Assembly: GCF_003732665.1 (NCBI RefSeq)
Contig: NZ_MOBP01000003.1
Location: forward strand, 62,001-126,000
Origin: Pseudomonas frederiksbergensis
Lineage (GTDB): Bacteria > Pseudomonadota > Gammaproteobacteria > Pseudomonadales > Pseudomonadaceae
DNA length: 64,000 bases
Reading direction: 5' to 3'
Below the pieces are notes generated by a model. The model searched no databases, was not told the origin of the DNA, and worked only from the letters and a program-made list of their open reading frames with translations. The translations under genes and the position numbers were made by a program. Shown piece by piece: positions 36,758 to 49,318 of the stretch. Position 1 is the stretch's first letter. The number at the start of each line of letters is the position of its first letter.

Positions 36758-39700
36758 GTGCGGCTCAAGTGCATCAAACTGGCGGGGTTCAAATCCTTCG
36801 TCGACCCGACCACGGTGAACTTCCCCAGTAACATGGCGGCGGTGGTCGGGCCCAATGGTTGCGGCAAGTCGAACATCATCGACGCCGTGCGTTGGGTGAT
36901 GGGCGAGAGCTCGGCCAAGAACCTGCGTGGCGAGTCGATGACCGACGTCATCTTCAACGGCTCCACCAGCCGTAAACCGGTCAGCCAGGCGAGCATTGAA
37001 CTGGTGTTCGACAACTCCGACGGCACCCTGGTTGGCGAATACGCCGCCTATGCGGAAATCTCGATTCGTCGCAAAGTCACCCGCGACAGCCAGAACAGCT
37101 ACTTCCTCAACGGCACCAAATGCCGTCGTCGTGACATCACCGACATCTTCCTCGGCACCGGCCTGGGGCCGCGCAGCTACTCGATCATCGAGCAGGGCAT
37201 GATCTCCAAGCTGATCGAAGCCAAGCCCGAGGACTTGCGTAACTTTATTGAAGAAGCGGCGGGGATCTCCAAGTACAAGGAGCGTCGGCGCGAGACTGAA
37301 AACCGAATCCGCCGCACCCACGAAAACCTCGCGCGCCTGACCGACCTGCGCGACGAGCTTGAGCGTCAACTCGAACGCTTGCACCGCCAGGCCGAGGCGG
37401 CGAAGAAGTATCAGGAATACAAAGGCGAGGAGCGTCAGCTCAAGGCGCAACTGTCGGCCCTGCGCTGGCAGGCGTTGAACGAACAGGTGGGGCAGCGCGA
37501 AGCGATCATCGGCAACCAGGAAATCACCTTCGAAGCCTTGGTCGCCGAACAGCGCAACGCCGATGCGGCGATTGAACGCCTGCGCGACGGTCACCATGAC
37601 CTGTCCGAACGCTTCAATCTGGTGCAGGGGCGCTTCTATTCGGTCGGCGGCGACATCGCCCGGGTCGAGCAAAGTATCCAGCACGGTCAGCAACGCTTGC
37701 GCCAGTTGCAGGACGATTTGAAGGAAGCCGAGCGCGCGCGTCTGGAAACCGAATCGCACCTGGGCCATGACCGCACCTTGCTCCTGACCCTCGGTGAAGA
37801 GCTGGACCAGCTCACGCCAGAGCAGGAAGTCACCAGCGCCGCTGCCGAAGAGGCCGCCGCCGCGCTGGAAGAATCCGAAACCACCATGCACGCGTGGCAG
37901 GAGCAGTGGGACACTTTCAACCTCACCGCCGCCGAGCCCCGTCGCCAGTCCGAAGTGCAGCAGTCGCGGATCCAGCAGCTGGAAACCAGCATGGAGCGCC
38001 TGGCCGACCGGCAGAAGCGTCTGGGGGAGGAGCGGGCGTTGCTCTCGGCCGACCCGGAAGACGCGGCGATCATGGCGCTCAGCGAGCAGCTCGCTGAATC
38101 CGAAGCGACCCTTGAAGATTTGCAGACCAGTGAACAGGCTCAGGTCGAAAAGCTTGAACAACTGCGTCAGGAGTTGCAGCACGCGTTGACCGCGCAGCAA
38201 CAGGCCCAAGGGGATTTGCAGCGCCTCAACGGTCGTCTCGCGTCTCTGGAAGCCTTGCAGCAAGCCGCTCTGGATCCGGGCACCGGCACCGCCGAATGGT
38301 TGCGCGAACAGAATCTGGCGGATCGCCCGCGCCTGGCCGAAGGCCTGAAGGTCGAGGCCGGTTGGGAGCTGGCGGTGGAAACCGTGCTCGGCGCCGACCT
38401 GCAAGCGGTGCTGGTGGATGACTTCGGTGATTTTGATCTGGCCGGGTTTGCCCAGGGCGATTTGCGTTTGCTCAGCCCCGCCAGCGATGGCGTTCGAGTG
38501 GCCGGCAGCTTGCTGGATAAGGTCGAGGCGCAGCTTGATTTGTCGCCATGGCTGGGGCAGGTCAAACCGGTGGAAAGTCTTGAGCAGGCCTTGGCCTTGC
38601 GCAGTCAATTGGCCGCCGGTGAAAGCCTGATCAGCCGCGACGGTTACTGGGTCGGTCGACACTTTTTACGCGTGCGTCGCGCCAGTGAAGCGGAAAGCGG
38701 CGTGCTCGCTCGCGGCCAGGAAATCCAGCAACTGGGCCTTGAGCGTGAAGAGCGTGAAGCCACGGTCGAAACCCTCGAAACCGAACTGCAAAACCTGCGG
38801 GCGCAACAGCGGCAGCAGGAAAACGGTCGCGAACATTTGCGCCGTCTGCTGCAAGACGAAGCCCGTCAGCAAGGCGAATTGAAAGCCCAGTTGTCGGCGG
38901 GTAAAGCCAAGGCCGAACAACTGACTTTGCGCCGCACTCGTCTCGATGAAGAACTCACCGAGCTGGGCGAACAACGCGCCCTGGAGCACGAAAACATCGG
39001 CGAGGCGCGCCTGCAATTGCAGGAAGCCCTCGACGCGATGGCGCTGGACACTGAACAGCGCGAATTGCTGCTGGCCCAGCGCGACAGCTTGCGCGAACGC
39101 CTCGACCGGGTGCGTCAGGAAGCCCGGCAGCATAAGGATCACGCCCATCAATTGGCGGTGCGTCTGGGCTCGCTCAAGGCGCAGCACGATTCCACGCGTC
39201 AGGCGTTGGAACGGTTGGAGATGCAATCCGAGCGCCTGACCGAGAAGCGTGAACAACTCAGTCTCAATCTGGAAGAGGGCGAGGCGCCGCTGGAAGAGCT
39301 GCGCTTGAAACTCGAAGAGTTGCTCGACAAGCGCATGACCGTCGACGAAGAACTCAAGACCGCGCAAACGGCCATGGAGGACGCTGACCGTGAACTGCGT
39401 GACGCTGAGAAACGCCGAAATCAGGCCGAGCAGCAATCGCAATTGATCCGAGGCCAGCTCGAACACCAACGCATGGAATGGCAAGCCCTGACCGTGCGCC
39501 GCAAAACTCTTGAAGATCAGTTGCTCGAAGACGGCTACGACCTCCACGGCGTGATCGCGACCCTGGTGGCCGAGGCCAACGAGAAAGAGGCCGAGGAAGA
39601 GCTGGAGCGGATTGCCGCACGCATTGCGCGCCTCGGCGCGATCAACCTCGCGGCTATCGACGAATACACGCAACAATCCGAGCGTAAACGTTATCTGGAT

Positions 39701-40246
39701 GCGCAGAACGACGATCTGGTGGAAGCGCTGGATACGCTGGAAAACGTGATTCGCAAGATCGACAAAGAAACCCGCAACCGCTTCAAAGATACCTTTGATC
39801 AGATCAATGCCGGAATACAGGCACTTTTCCCGAAAGTTTTCGGTGGAGGCAGCGCGTATTTGGAACTGACGGGCGAAGATCTACTCGATACAGGGGTAAC
39901 GATCATGGCGCGGCCGCCAGGAAAGAAGAACAGCACCATCCATTTGCTCTCCGGTGGCGAAAAAGCCCTGACCGCATTGGCCCTGGTTTTTGCCATCTTC
40001 AAATTGAACCCGGCGCCGTTCTGCATGCTCGATGAAGTTGACGCGCCACTGGATGACGCTAACGTTGGACGCTACGCACGGCTGGTCAAAGAGATGTCGC
40101 AGACGGTGCAATTCATCTATATCACCCACAACAAGATCGCCATGGAAATGGCCGATCAACTGATGGGGGTAACGATGCACGAACCGGGTTGCTCACGCTT
40201 GGTGGCAGTGGATGTCGAGGAGGCGATGGCGATGGTGGATGCCTGA
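36758..40246 (+). CDS. smc: chromosome segregation ATPase SMC
   Basis: 1162 residues: N-terminal Walker A (GPNGCGKSNIIDAVRWVMGE, ~residues 32-51), long coiled coil (~170-500), hinge (~510-650), second coiled coil (~660-1000) and C-terminal head with the ABC signature LSGGEKALTALALVF and Walker B MLDEVDAPLDD. SMC with ScpAB condenses and aligns the chromosome. GTG start at 36758, 2 bases after the GntR stop, implies coupled translation. The downstream zipA has its own 259-base gap. Confidence 0.97.
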   Translation: MRLKCIKLAGFKSFVDPTTVNFPSNMAAVVGPNGCGKSNIIDAVRWVMGESSAKNLRGESMTDVIFNGSTSRKPVSQASIELVFDNSDGTLVGEYAAYAEISIRRKVTRDSQNSYFLNGTKCRRRDITDIFLGTGLGPRSYSIIEQGMISKLIEAKPEDLRNFIEEAAGISKYKERRRETENRIRRTHENLARLTDLRDELERQLERLHRQAEAAKKYQEYKGEERQLKAQLSALRWQALNEQVGQREAIIGNQEITFEALVAEQRNADAAIERLRDGHHDLSERFNLVQGRFYSVGGDIARVEQSIQHGQQRLRQLQDDLKEAERARLETESHLGHDRTLLLTLGEELDQLTPEQEVTSAAAEEAAAALEESETTMHAWQEQWDTFNLTAAEPRRQSEVQQSRIQQLETSMERLADRQKRLGEERALLSADPEDAAIMALSEQLAESEATLEDLQTSEQAQVEKLEQLRQELQHALTAQQQAQGDLQRLNGRLASLEALQQAALDPGTGTAEWLREQNLADRPRLAEGLKVEAGWELAVETVLGADLQAVLVDDFGDFDLAGFAQGDLRLLSPASDGVRVAGSLLDKVEAQLDLSPWLGQVKPVESLEQALALRSQLAAGESLISRDGYWVGRHFLRVRRASEAESGVLARGQEIQQLGLEREEREATVETLETELQNLRAQQRQQENGREHLRRLLQDEARQQGELKAQLSAGKAKAEQLTLRRTRLDEELTELGEQRALEHENIGEARLQLQEALDAMALDTEQRELLLAQRDSLRERLDRVRQEARQHKDHAHQLAVRLGSLKAQHDSTRQALERLEMQSERLTEKREQLSLNLEEGEAPLEELRLKLEELLDKRMTVDEELKTAQTAMEDADRELRDAEKRRNQAEQQSQLIRGQLEHQRMEWQALTVRRKTLEDQLLEDGYDLHGVIATLVAEANEKEAEEELERIAARIARLGAINLAAIDEYTQQSERKRYLDAQNDDLVEALDTLENVIRKIDKETRNRFKDTFDQINAGIQALFPKVFGGGSAYLELTGEDLLDTGVTIMARPPGKKNSTIHLLSGGEKALTALALVFAIFKLNPAPFCMLDEVDAPLDDANVGRYARLVKEMSQTVQFIYITHNKIAMEMADQLMGVTMHEPGCSRLVAVDVEEAMAMVDA

Positions 40247-40505
40247 CCTTTAGTTTGTAGGACAGGTACTACGAGGTCCCAGGAGCTTTTTTACTTGTCT
40301 TTTACAGGTGGCCAATCGACATATTCGCTCAAGCCATTGTGACAGACGGTGTAAAGTTGCCTTTGGTCGTGCTAGTTTAATGTCAATTTTTCGTATACGT
40401 GGGCAAAACGCCTGTCAGAACATAGAGTTGGCGCCACGTTTTAAAGCGGTTTGCACGTTGTAAACCCCTTATTTTTCAGCATTTTTTATAGAGGCACGGG
40501 ATTAC

Positions 40506-41360
40506 ATGGAAATCGGTCTGCGCGAGTGGCTGATCGTCATCGGCATTATTGTCATTGCCGGTATTCTTTTCGATGGCTGGCGTCGCATGCGCGGCGGCAA
40601 GGGAAAACTTAAATTCCGTCTTGACCGAAGTCTGTCCAACCTGCCGGACGAGGACACCAGCGCCGAGCTGTTGGGCCCGCCCCGGGTGCTGGATACCCAT
40701 AAAGAGCCGCAACTGGACGAGCACGATCTGCCGTCGGTGAGCATGCCGGCCCGGGAGCCCCGTGAGTCGGGTTCCAAGCGCGGCAAGCGTGGCCACAGCG
40801 AACCTTCCCAGGGTGACATGAACCTCAGTCTGGACCTGGACGGCGGCCCGAGCTTCAGCAGTCGTGACAACGATTTTCCGGACGACAGCAAGCCTTCGCC
40901 ATCGGTCAGCGACAAAGAACAGCCGCAAGCCGAAGAAGTATTGGTGATCAGCGTGATCTGCCGCGACGCCGCCGGCTTCAAAGGCCCGGCGCTGTTGCAG
41001 AACATTCTGGAAAGTGGCCTGCGTTTCGGCGAGATGGATATTTTCCACCGCCACGAAAGCATGGCTGGCAACGGTGAAGTGCTGTTCTCCATGGCCAATG
41101 CGGTCAAGCCGGGCATCTTTGATCTGGACGACATCGACCATTTCAGCACCCCGGCGGTGAGCTTCTTCCTCGGCCTGCCAGGCCCGCGTCATCCGAAGCA
41201 AGCCTTCGACGTGATGGTGGCCGCGGCACGCAAGCTGTCCCAGGAACTGAACGGCGAACTGAAGGACGACCAGCGCAGCGTTTTGACCGCCCAGACCATT
41301 GAGCACTATCGTCAGCGCATCGTTGAGTTTGAACGTCGCGCATTGACCCAGAAACGATAA
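40506..41360 (+). CDS. zipA: cell division protein ZipA
   Basis: 284 residues: an N-terminal membrane helix ([20 protein letters not shown]), a charged, proline-rich linker (~30-140) and the FtsZ-binding domain (~145-275). ZipA tethers FtsZ to the inner membrane at the division site. Followed by a palindromic repeat and then ligA, the usual order. Confidence 0.95.
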   Translation: MEIGLREWLIVIGIIVIAGILFDGWRRMRGGKGKLKFRLDRSLSNLPDEDTSAELLGPPRVLDTHKEPQLDEHDLPSVSMPAREPRESGSKRGKRGHSEPSQGDMNLSLDLDGGPSFSSRDNDFPDDSKPSPSVSDKEQPQAEEVLVISVICRDAAGFKGPALLQNILESGLRFGEMDIFHRHESMAGNGEVLFSMANAVKPGIFDLDDIDHFSTPAVSFFLGLPGPRHPKQAFDVMVAAARKLSQELNGELKDDQRSVLTAQTIEHYRQRIVEFERRALTQKR

Positions 41361-41375
41361 AGGCAAAAGGGCTGT

Positions 41376-41507
41376 TGTGGCGAGGGGGCTTGCCCCCGTT
41401 GGGTTGCGAAGCGGCCCCAAAACCATGGCGCCCGTTGTGCCAGATAAAACACGATCACAATATTTGCGACTGCTTCGCAGTCGAACGGGGGCAAGCCCCT
41501 CGCCACA
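41376..41507. repeat. Palindromic repeat, GGCGAGGGGGCTTGCCCCC type
   Basis: TGTGGCGAGGGGGCTTGCCC at the left and its inverse at the right, 132 bases in all, with a GCGAAGC / GCTTCGC inner pair. A third repeat class, between zipA and ligA. Confidence 0.9.
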
Positions 41508-41545
41508 TGGTGCAAGCCTTTAGGCTATCGTGATTAGAAAATTGA

Positions 41546-43942
<2,397 letters not shown>

Positions 43943-43947
43943 TGCCC

Positions 43948-44010
43948 TTCGCGAGCGAGCCCGCTCCCACAGGATTGCGTAAACCCTGTGGGAGCGGGCT
44001 TGCTCGCGAA
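43948..44010. repeat. REP pair (inverted), class A, short spacer
   Basis: 63-base REP pair after ligA; one arm is degenerate (GCGAGCGAGCCCG). Confidence 0.88.
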
Positions 44011-44095
44011 AGCGATATTTGCCGTTGCGCAAAAAGCGGGAACGATCGGCTAGCTGAAATGATCTAGTCTTGGCACCCCTCAGGGAGAGTTCGCC

Positions 44096-45259
44096 ATGTA
44101 CCGTTTCTTCGAACAGCTCAGTTCCCGCATCGCCGCGCCCTTCGCCGGCGAGAGTTCGCGCAACAGCAAGGTCTGGCATTGCCGCTGCGGGCAATCGTTG
44201 TTCTTCAGCAACAGCCAATGCCTGGCCTGCTCGGCGGCGCTGGGCTATCAGCCGCAACAGAGTCGCCTGTCGTCGCTGCAACCCGGCCCGCAAGCGGACA
44301 CCTGGCTGCTCGATGTCGATCCCGAGGCAGGGCTGTTTCGTCGCTGTGCCAATCTCGATTCCCCGGCGGCCTGCAACTGGCTGCTCCCGGCCAACGACCA
44401 TGATGCGCTGTGCATCGCGTGCAGCCTGAACCACACCATCCCCGATCTATCGATCCCCGAAAACCCTGAACGCTGGCGCAAGGTCGAGACGGCCAAGCGG
44501 CGCCTCGTCGCGCAACTGGTCAGCCTCGGTTTGCAGGTCATCCCCAAGACCGTGGATGAAGAAACCGGCCTGGCCTTCGACTTCATTGGCGTCGACCTCG
44601 AAGGCAAGCCGCCGACCACCGGACACGCCAACGGCCTGATCACCCTCGACATCAAGGAAGCCGACGACGCTCACCGCGAGCAATTGCGGGTGCAGATGCA
44701 TGAACCCTATCGCACGCTGCTCGGGCATTTTCGCCACGAAGTCGGGCATTACTACTGGGATCGACTGATCGCCAACAGCCAGTGGCTGGAGCCGTTTCGC
44801 GGCCTGTTTGGCGACGAACGCGCCAGCTATGCCGACTCTCTCGAGCGGCACTACCAACAAGGCGCGCCGCTGGACTGGCAGCAACATTGCGTCAGTGCCT
44901 ACGCGACCATGCATCCCTGGGAAGACTGGGCCGAAACCTGGGCGCACTACCTGCACATGATGGACGCCGTGGACACTGCCCTGGGCTTTGGTATGAGCGC
45001 CCGGGAGATGGACTTCGATTACCAGCCATTCCCGCTCAGCACCCTCTACGACCCCCAGCATCCCGGCGGCGCGGCGTTTCTGTCGTTCGTCAACGCGTGG
45101 ATCGAGCTGGCCGGCATGCTCAACGAATTGTCCCGCAGCATGGGCCAGCCGGATTTCTACCCGTTCGTCCTGCCGCCGGCGGTGATTGCCAAGCTGCACT
45201 TTATCCACCTGGTGATCCAGCAGGAGGGCGGTCGGGCGGATGAGGTGTTAGCGCAATAA
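44096..45259 (+). CDS. zinc-ribbon metallopeptidase-like protein
   Basis: 387 residues. An N-terminal zinc ribbon (CRCGQSLFFSNSQCLAC, ~residues 25-41) is followed by a peptidase-like domain with HEVGHYYWDRL (HExxH-type zinc site, ~residue 217) and a downstream WAETWAHYLHMMDAVD helix that probably gives the third ligand. The family is annotated as a putative zinc-binding peptidase (DUF2248-type). No signal peptide, so it is likely cytoplasmic. Substrate unknown. Lone gene between ligA and the 4.5S RNA. Confidence 0.75.
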   Translation: MYRFFEQLSSRIAAPFAGESSRNSKVWHCRCGQSLFFSNSQCLACSAALGYQPQQSRLSSLQPGPQADTWLLDVDPEAGLFRRCANLDSPAACNWLLPANDHDALCIACSLNHTIPDLSIPENPERWRKVETAKRRLVAQLVSLGLQVIPKTVDEETGLAFDFIGVDLEGKPPTTGHANGLITLDIKEADDAHREQLRVQMHEPYRTLLGHFRHEVGHYYWDRLIANSQWLEPFRGLFGDERASYADSLERHYQQGAPLDWQQHCVSAYATMHPWEDWAETWAHYLHMMDAVDTALGFGMSAREMDFDYQPFPLSTLYDPQHPGGAAFLSFVNAWIELAGMLNELSRSMGQPDFYPFVLPPAVIAKLHFIHLVIQQEGGRADEVLAQ

Positions 45260-45324
45260 GCGCGGCTTTTCGGGGCCGGCGCATGTCATTGACCTGATTC
45301 ATATTTTTAATCTGGGCCGAACGG

Positions 45325-45352
45325 TTGTAACTTCGTCTCAGATAGGTACAAT
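45325..45352 (+). promoter_or_regulatory. Promoter of the 4.5S RNA gene
   Basis: TTGTAA, 16-base spacer, TACAAT; start expected near 45359. Confidence 0.55.
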
Positions 45353-45374
45353 GGCGCCGTTCGCCGTCAGGTGA

Positions 45375-45507
45375 ATGTCGTTATGGTGACTCCATCGGTC
45401 CCCCCGCAACGATTACCCGTGAACCTGGTCAGATCCGGAAGGAAGCAGCCACAGCGGGAACATTGTGTGCCGGGGTGTGGCTGGTGGGGTTGCCTCCATA
45501 ACGCCAT
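45375..45507 (+). ncRNA. ffs: signal recognition particle 4.5S RNA
   Basis: The conserved apical domain is present: GAACCTGGTCAGATCCGGAA then GGAAGCAGCCACAGC (about 45420-45455), with paired CCCCCGC and GCGGG/GGGG arms. The ends close on CGTTATGG (45379-45386) and CCATAACG (45496-45503). The RNA binds Ffh to deliver nascent membrane proteins. Exact mature ends are not certain; I give the outer helix. Confidence 0.92.
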
Positions 45508-45672
45508 GTCTTCAGCCTCGAAGATGTGAGCGCGCAATACCCGCCGATGTATCTCGAATAAAAAACTCTATTCCTGTTTGTCTGCTGCGTTGTCCTGTAG
45601 CGGTTTTTTCATGCCTGGCGTTTGCGAATCCTGCGCTGCCAGGTCACCCGGCAGCACAGCATGCCAATAGGC

Positions 45673-46584
45673 TCAGGAAGACTTGCGGCTGAACAGCTTG
45701 CGCACAAATCCTGCGATGACCACCAGGCCGACGATCACGAACTTCTTCGCGGCCAGCAGGAAGATGCCGATCTTGGCAAACAGCCCGGCCTTGGCCGCCA
45801 GGCCGCCGCCCACCAGAGCTGCCAGGCCATAAGACGCCAATTTGTCGGTGCCGGGGCTGTAGTCGGTGTACAGGTTGCCGTCGGTGAAGTTGGTGAAGTC
45901 GATGACTTTCGGCAATTCCTGCTTGATGGTCGGCAGATCCGCCATGGCGGCGACGGCGTTCAGTTCCAGCACGCCTTTGCGGCCCAGCACGCGAATGCTG
46001 TAGTTCAGCGTGCTGTCTTTGGCGTCATCGGATTTCAGTTCCCGGGCCCAGTACATTTTGTGGGTGGTTTCGTCATAGTGCGGCTGCTCGGCCCAGCCCA
46101 GCAGGTGCAGGGCGGCATAGCCGTCCTTCTGGCGCGCCTTGTTGTCTTCCTCGTCCTCTGCCTGCATTTGCTTGAGCAGGTCGGCATAGTCGATTTTTGC
46201 CGCGTCCTCGTCGGAAATATGCCCGTCATCCTTGTAGCTGACGATCACGCCCCAGCCGCTGGCGGTCAGTGGGTTGACGGCTTTTGGAATGATCATGCCC
46301 AGGGTCTTGTGGCCAGGTGGATTGCCCCAACCCTCGGTCAGCAGGCGTTCCGTGTCTTTCGGGTCCAGGTAATAAAACTCGTCGTTGAGTTTCAACGTGG
46401 CAATGCCGGAGGGCAGGGTGATGGTGCCGTGCTGTTGTTTCAGGGTGGCGAGAAACTGTGCGGGCGTTTGCTCGGCCTGGACCGCTTCAGTCGGGGTTGT
46501 CGGCGGAGTATTGCTGGCGGCCTGCGCGGGGCTGTGCAATGCGCACAACAATGCGGCCATGAGGATTGGGCGGAGGTGTTTCAT
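45673..46584 (-). CDS. DUF2167 family membrane protein
   Basis: 303 residues. Signal peptide MKHLRPILMAALLCALHSPA with cleavage near AQA-AS, a periplasmic domain (~40-250) typical of DUF2167, and a C-terminal membrane segment (~255-297, GLFAKIGIFLLAAKKFVIVG) ending in the basic RKLFSRKSS. Function unknown; relatives are stress-linked membrane-anchored proteins. Lone gene, convergent with the ffs region. Confidence 0.78.
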   Translation of the reverse strand: MKHLRPILMAALLCALHSPAQAASNTPPTTPTEAVQAEQTPAQFLATLKQQHGTITLPSGIATLKLNDEFYYLDPKDTERLLTEGWGNPPGHKTLGMIIPKAVNPLTASGWGVIVSYKDDGHISDEDAAKIDYADLLKQMQAEDEEDNKARQKDGYAALHLLGWAEQPHYDETTHKMYWARELKSDDAKDSTLNYSIRVLGRKGVLELNAVAAMADLPTIKQELPKVIDFTNFTDGNLYTDYSPGTDKLASYGLAALVGGGLAAKAGLFAKIGIFLLAAKKFVIVGLVVIAGFVRKLFSRKSS

Positions 46585-46694
46585 CGTATTCCCTTACATT
46601 TTGAATTAATTTCGCGCGGAGAATATCGGATGGCCACTATCGATGCACGTTCTTCAATGCGCCAGGTGTGAGGATTTTCAGGCGCTGCAAAGTA

Positions 46695-46737
46695 CAAAAG
46701 GCAGATTTATCGATTTCGACAAATCTGCCTTTTTCAT
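46695..46737. terminator. Bidirectional-type hairpin upstream of DUF2167 gene
   Basis: AAAGGCAGATTT and AAATCTGCCTTT arms around a short loop, with Ts on the plus side and As on the other, between the XRE gene end (46746) and the DUF2167 start. It most likely ends the XRE transcript. Confidence 0.65.
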
Positions 46738-46745
46738 TACTGGCA

Positions 46746-47060
46746 CTAAGGCTTGGACAAGGCCTGGTCAACCGCAGCGATCAGCTTTCCCAGATCCTTT
46801 GAGGTGGCTTTGTGTATGACGCTGAACAGGTACGCCCGCTGTTCGTCTTCATCGCCCAAATCTGCGAAAAACGCTTTCAGCTTCACGCCCAGCACATCGG
46901 CAAGCAGGAACAATGCCTCCACGCTGGGGGTATAGGTGCCGGTTTCGAAGCGGCTGATGGTTTTGGGGTCAAAACCGGTTTTTTCGCCGAGTTCAGCCTG
47001 AGTAAGCCCCGCGACCTTGCGATAGCGTCGGATGGCCGGACCCAAACTTGAAATTTGCAT
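46746..47060 (-). CDS. XRE-family helix-turn-helix regulator
   Basis: 104 residues: helix-turn-helix (~7-62; LTQAELGEKTGFDPKTISRF) and a short C-terminal helical tail that may dimerise. No toxin or phage gene lies next to it, so it is an orphan regulator of unknown target. Confidence 0.8.
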   Translation of the reverse strand: MQISSLGPAIRRYRKVAGLTQAELGEKTGFDPKTISRFETGTYTPSVEALFLLADVLGVKLKAFFADLGDEDEQRAYLFSVIHKATSKDLGKLIAAVDQALSKP

Positions 47061-47474
47061 CGCTCAATTCCCATTTAGAATCAAGAACTTAACGATAGAT
47101 TTTTGCATTAGACAACTGCATGATCCATCACCTTGTCTTGCAAAATGTGATGTATTTCGTAGAATCGCCGCTCAAAGGGGACATTTGGTGACCTGCTTTC
47201 AGAAGTTGAGGCGATACGAAACCGCCAGCGTTGCGTTCCATCGCCGGGTGTGGAGAAGCCATGAGTGGCCCGAAAGCCTTGCAAAATGTTGCCCGGACCG
47301 CCGTTTCCAACTTCGCCGAGGCCTTTGAGCCTAGTTGATCTTCGACTGCCCCGGGGCCATCAAATGCTGTCATGGAGTAAGCACGTGTCTCTGCGCAGTC
47401 CGTCTCAAAACATCTCTTCCGGGCATTGTGTGCTGGTCGAGCGGTATCACCGCTAGCGACAGCGAGCCTGACTC
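47061..47474. other. Intergenic region before the PAS-GGDEF-EAL gene
   Basis: 414 bases between divergent genes. Noted only CATCAC / GTGATG half-sites 15 bases apart (47126-47152). No supported gene, RNA or repeat. Confidence 0.5.
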
Positions 47475-49175
47475 ATGGATGAGAAATACCGCAGGGCCGT
47501 GGACGCCGCCGCCATCTTTTCCGAGACGGATCTGAACGGCCGGATTACCTACGTCAACGATCAGTTCTGCGCCATCTCCGGCTATCGCCGCGAGGAGCTG
47601 ATCGGGCAAGACCACAGTCTGCTGAATTCCGGCCTGCACTCCGCCGATTTCTTCGCCACCCTGTGGCGCACCATCGCCCTGGGCAACGTCTGGAAGGGAG
47701 AGATCTGCAACCGCGCCAAGGATGGCAGCCTGTATTGGGTCGACAGCACCATGGTGCCGGTGCTCAATGACGCCACCGGCCGGGTGGACCGTTACCTGTC
47801 GATTCGTTTCGATATCAGCGAAAAACGCCAGTTGCTGCATTCCCTGCAATGGCGGGTCGGGCATGACGTGCTGACAGGGTTGCCCAATCGCGCGTTTCTC
47901 TCGGACCTGCTGGACCAGGCGCTGGAGTTTTCCCGCCAGGAAAACATTCCGCTGGCGGTGTGCATGCTCGATCTCGATGGCTTCAAAGCGGTCAACGATG
48001 GCTACGGTCATGCCAGTGGCGATCTGTTGCTGGTGGAAGTGGCCAAGCGCCTGCGCGCCATTGTGCGCGGCGAAGACGTGGTGGCGCGGCTGGCCGGTGA
48101 CGAGTTTGTGTTGGTGTTGCGTTACGTGCGCGACCTGCCGGAACTTCGCGCGGCGCTGAATCGGGTGCTGGGGGCGATCTCGGCGCCGTATTCGCTGCAT
48201 GGCAAGAGCATCAATGTGTTCGCCAGTATTGGCGTGACCCTGTTCCCCTACGACCACGAAGATGCCGAAACCCTGTTGCGTCACGCCGATCAGGCGATGT
48301 ACGTGGCCAAACAGCGCGGGCGCAACCGTTTTCACCTGTTTGATGTGTCCCGGGACCAGGAGGTCAAGGTCACGCACCAGACAGTTGCGCGGGTGCGCCA
48401 GGCGTTGGCCTCTGGGGAATTGCGCCTGTATTTCCAGCCCAAGGTGAACATGCGCCGTGGCGAAGTGGTCGGTTTCGAGGCGTTGCTGCGTTGGCAGCAC
48501 CCGCAAAACGGCCTGGTGCCACCCCGGGATTTCCTGCCGCTGGTGGAGGAAACCGACCTGATCATCGACATCGGCGAATGGGTGATGGATCAGGTCCTGA
48601 CACAATTGCACCGCTGGCAGCAGGCGGGGCAGGGCTGGCCGATCAGCATCAATATTGCAGCGCGGCATTTTCAGCGGGCGGATTTCGTCGAACGGCTGCA
48701 GCAGGTACTCGCTCGCCATGCCCAGGTCCCGCCGCAAATGCTGGACCTGGAAATCGTCGAGTCGGTGGCGGTGGAGAATATCCAGCATGTCAGCGCCTGC
48801 TTGCAGGCCTGTCAGGCCCTCGGCGTGCAGTTTTCACTGGGGGATTTTGGCACCGGTTACTCGTCCCTCAGCTACCTCAAGCGCTTGCGCACGCAGACCA
48901 TCAAAATCGATAAATCCTTTGTGCGCGACATTCTTCACGATCGTGACGACCTGGCCCTGACCACCGCCGTGATCGGCCTGGCCCGGGCGTTTGGCCGGCA
49001 GGTGATTGCCGAGGGGTTGGAGAGTGTCGAGCATGGTCGATTGCTGCTGGAACTGGGCTGCGAAGTGGCCCAGGGGTATTTCATCGCCAGGCCGATGCCG
49101 CCTGCCGAAGTGCCGGAGTGGGTGGCCGGGTTTGTTGCGCCGGTGGAGTGGCGGGAATTGGATCAGGTTGGCTGA
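47475..49175 (+). CDS. PAS-GGDEF-EAL protein
   Basis: 566 residues: PAS (~10-125), GGDEF (~130-285) with AGDEF in place of GGDEF (RLAGDEFVLVL), and EAL (~310-555). EAL residues seen: EALLRW, INIAARHF, LEIVES, IDKSF, AEGLE and the AQGYF glutamine. The metal-binding DDFGTG reads GDFGTG (Gly456), so one aspartate is missing and phosphodiesterase activity may be weak or lost. No membrane segment; cytoplasmic c-di-GMP enzyme or sensor. Function unproven. Confidence 0.85.
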   Translation: MDEKYRRAVDAAAIFSETDLNGRITYVNDQFCAISGYRREELIGQDHSLLNSGLHSADFFATLWRTIALGNVWKGEICNRAKDGSLYWVDSTMVPVLNDATGRVDRYLSIRFDISEKRQLLHSLQWRVGHDVLTGLPNRAFLSDLLDQALEFSRQENIPLAVCMLDLDGFKAVNDGYGHASGDLLLVEVAKRLRAIVRGEDVVARLAGDEFVLVLRYVRDLPELRAALNRVLGAISAPYSLHGKSINVFASIGVTLFPYDHEDAETLLRHADQAMYVAKQRGRNRFHLFDVSRDQEVKVTHQTVARVRQALASGELRLYFQPKVNMRRGEVVGFEALLRWQHPQNGLVPPRDFLPLVEETDLIIDIGEWVMDQVLTQLHRWQQAGQGWPISINIAARHFQRADFVERLQQVLARHAQVPPQMLDLEIVESVAVENIQHVSACLQACQALGVQFSLGDFGTGYSSLSYLKRLRTQTIKIDKSFVRDILHDRDDLALTTAVIGLARAFGRQVIAEGLESVEHGRLLLELGCEVAQGYFIARPMPPAEVPEWVAGFVAPVEWRELDQVG

Positions 49176-49200
49176 GTCTTCTGATCACCACGAATCCCGG

Positions 49201-49289
49201 GTGGGAGCGGGCTTGCTCGCGAAAGCGGTGTATCAGTCAACATCAATGCTGTATGACACACCGCTTTCGCGAGCAAGCCCGCTCCCACA
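49201..49289. repeat. REP pair (inverted), class A, long spacer
   Basis: 89-base pair between convergent genes, with the GCGGTGT/ACACCGC inner arms of the long type. Confidence 0.9.
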
Positions 49290-49318
49290 GGGTTTCAGTG
49301 TTAATCGGTAAGATCGGC

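Noticed and set aside
36752-38662. 636-codon open frame opposite smc
   Set aside because: Antisense of the coiled-coil region; amino-acid make-up mirrors the complementary codons.
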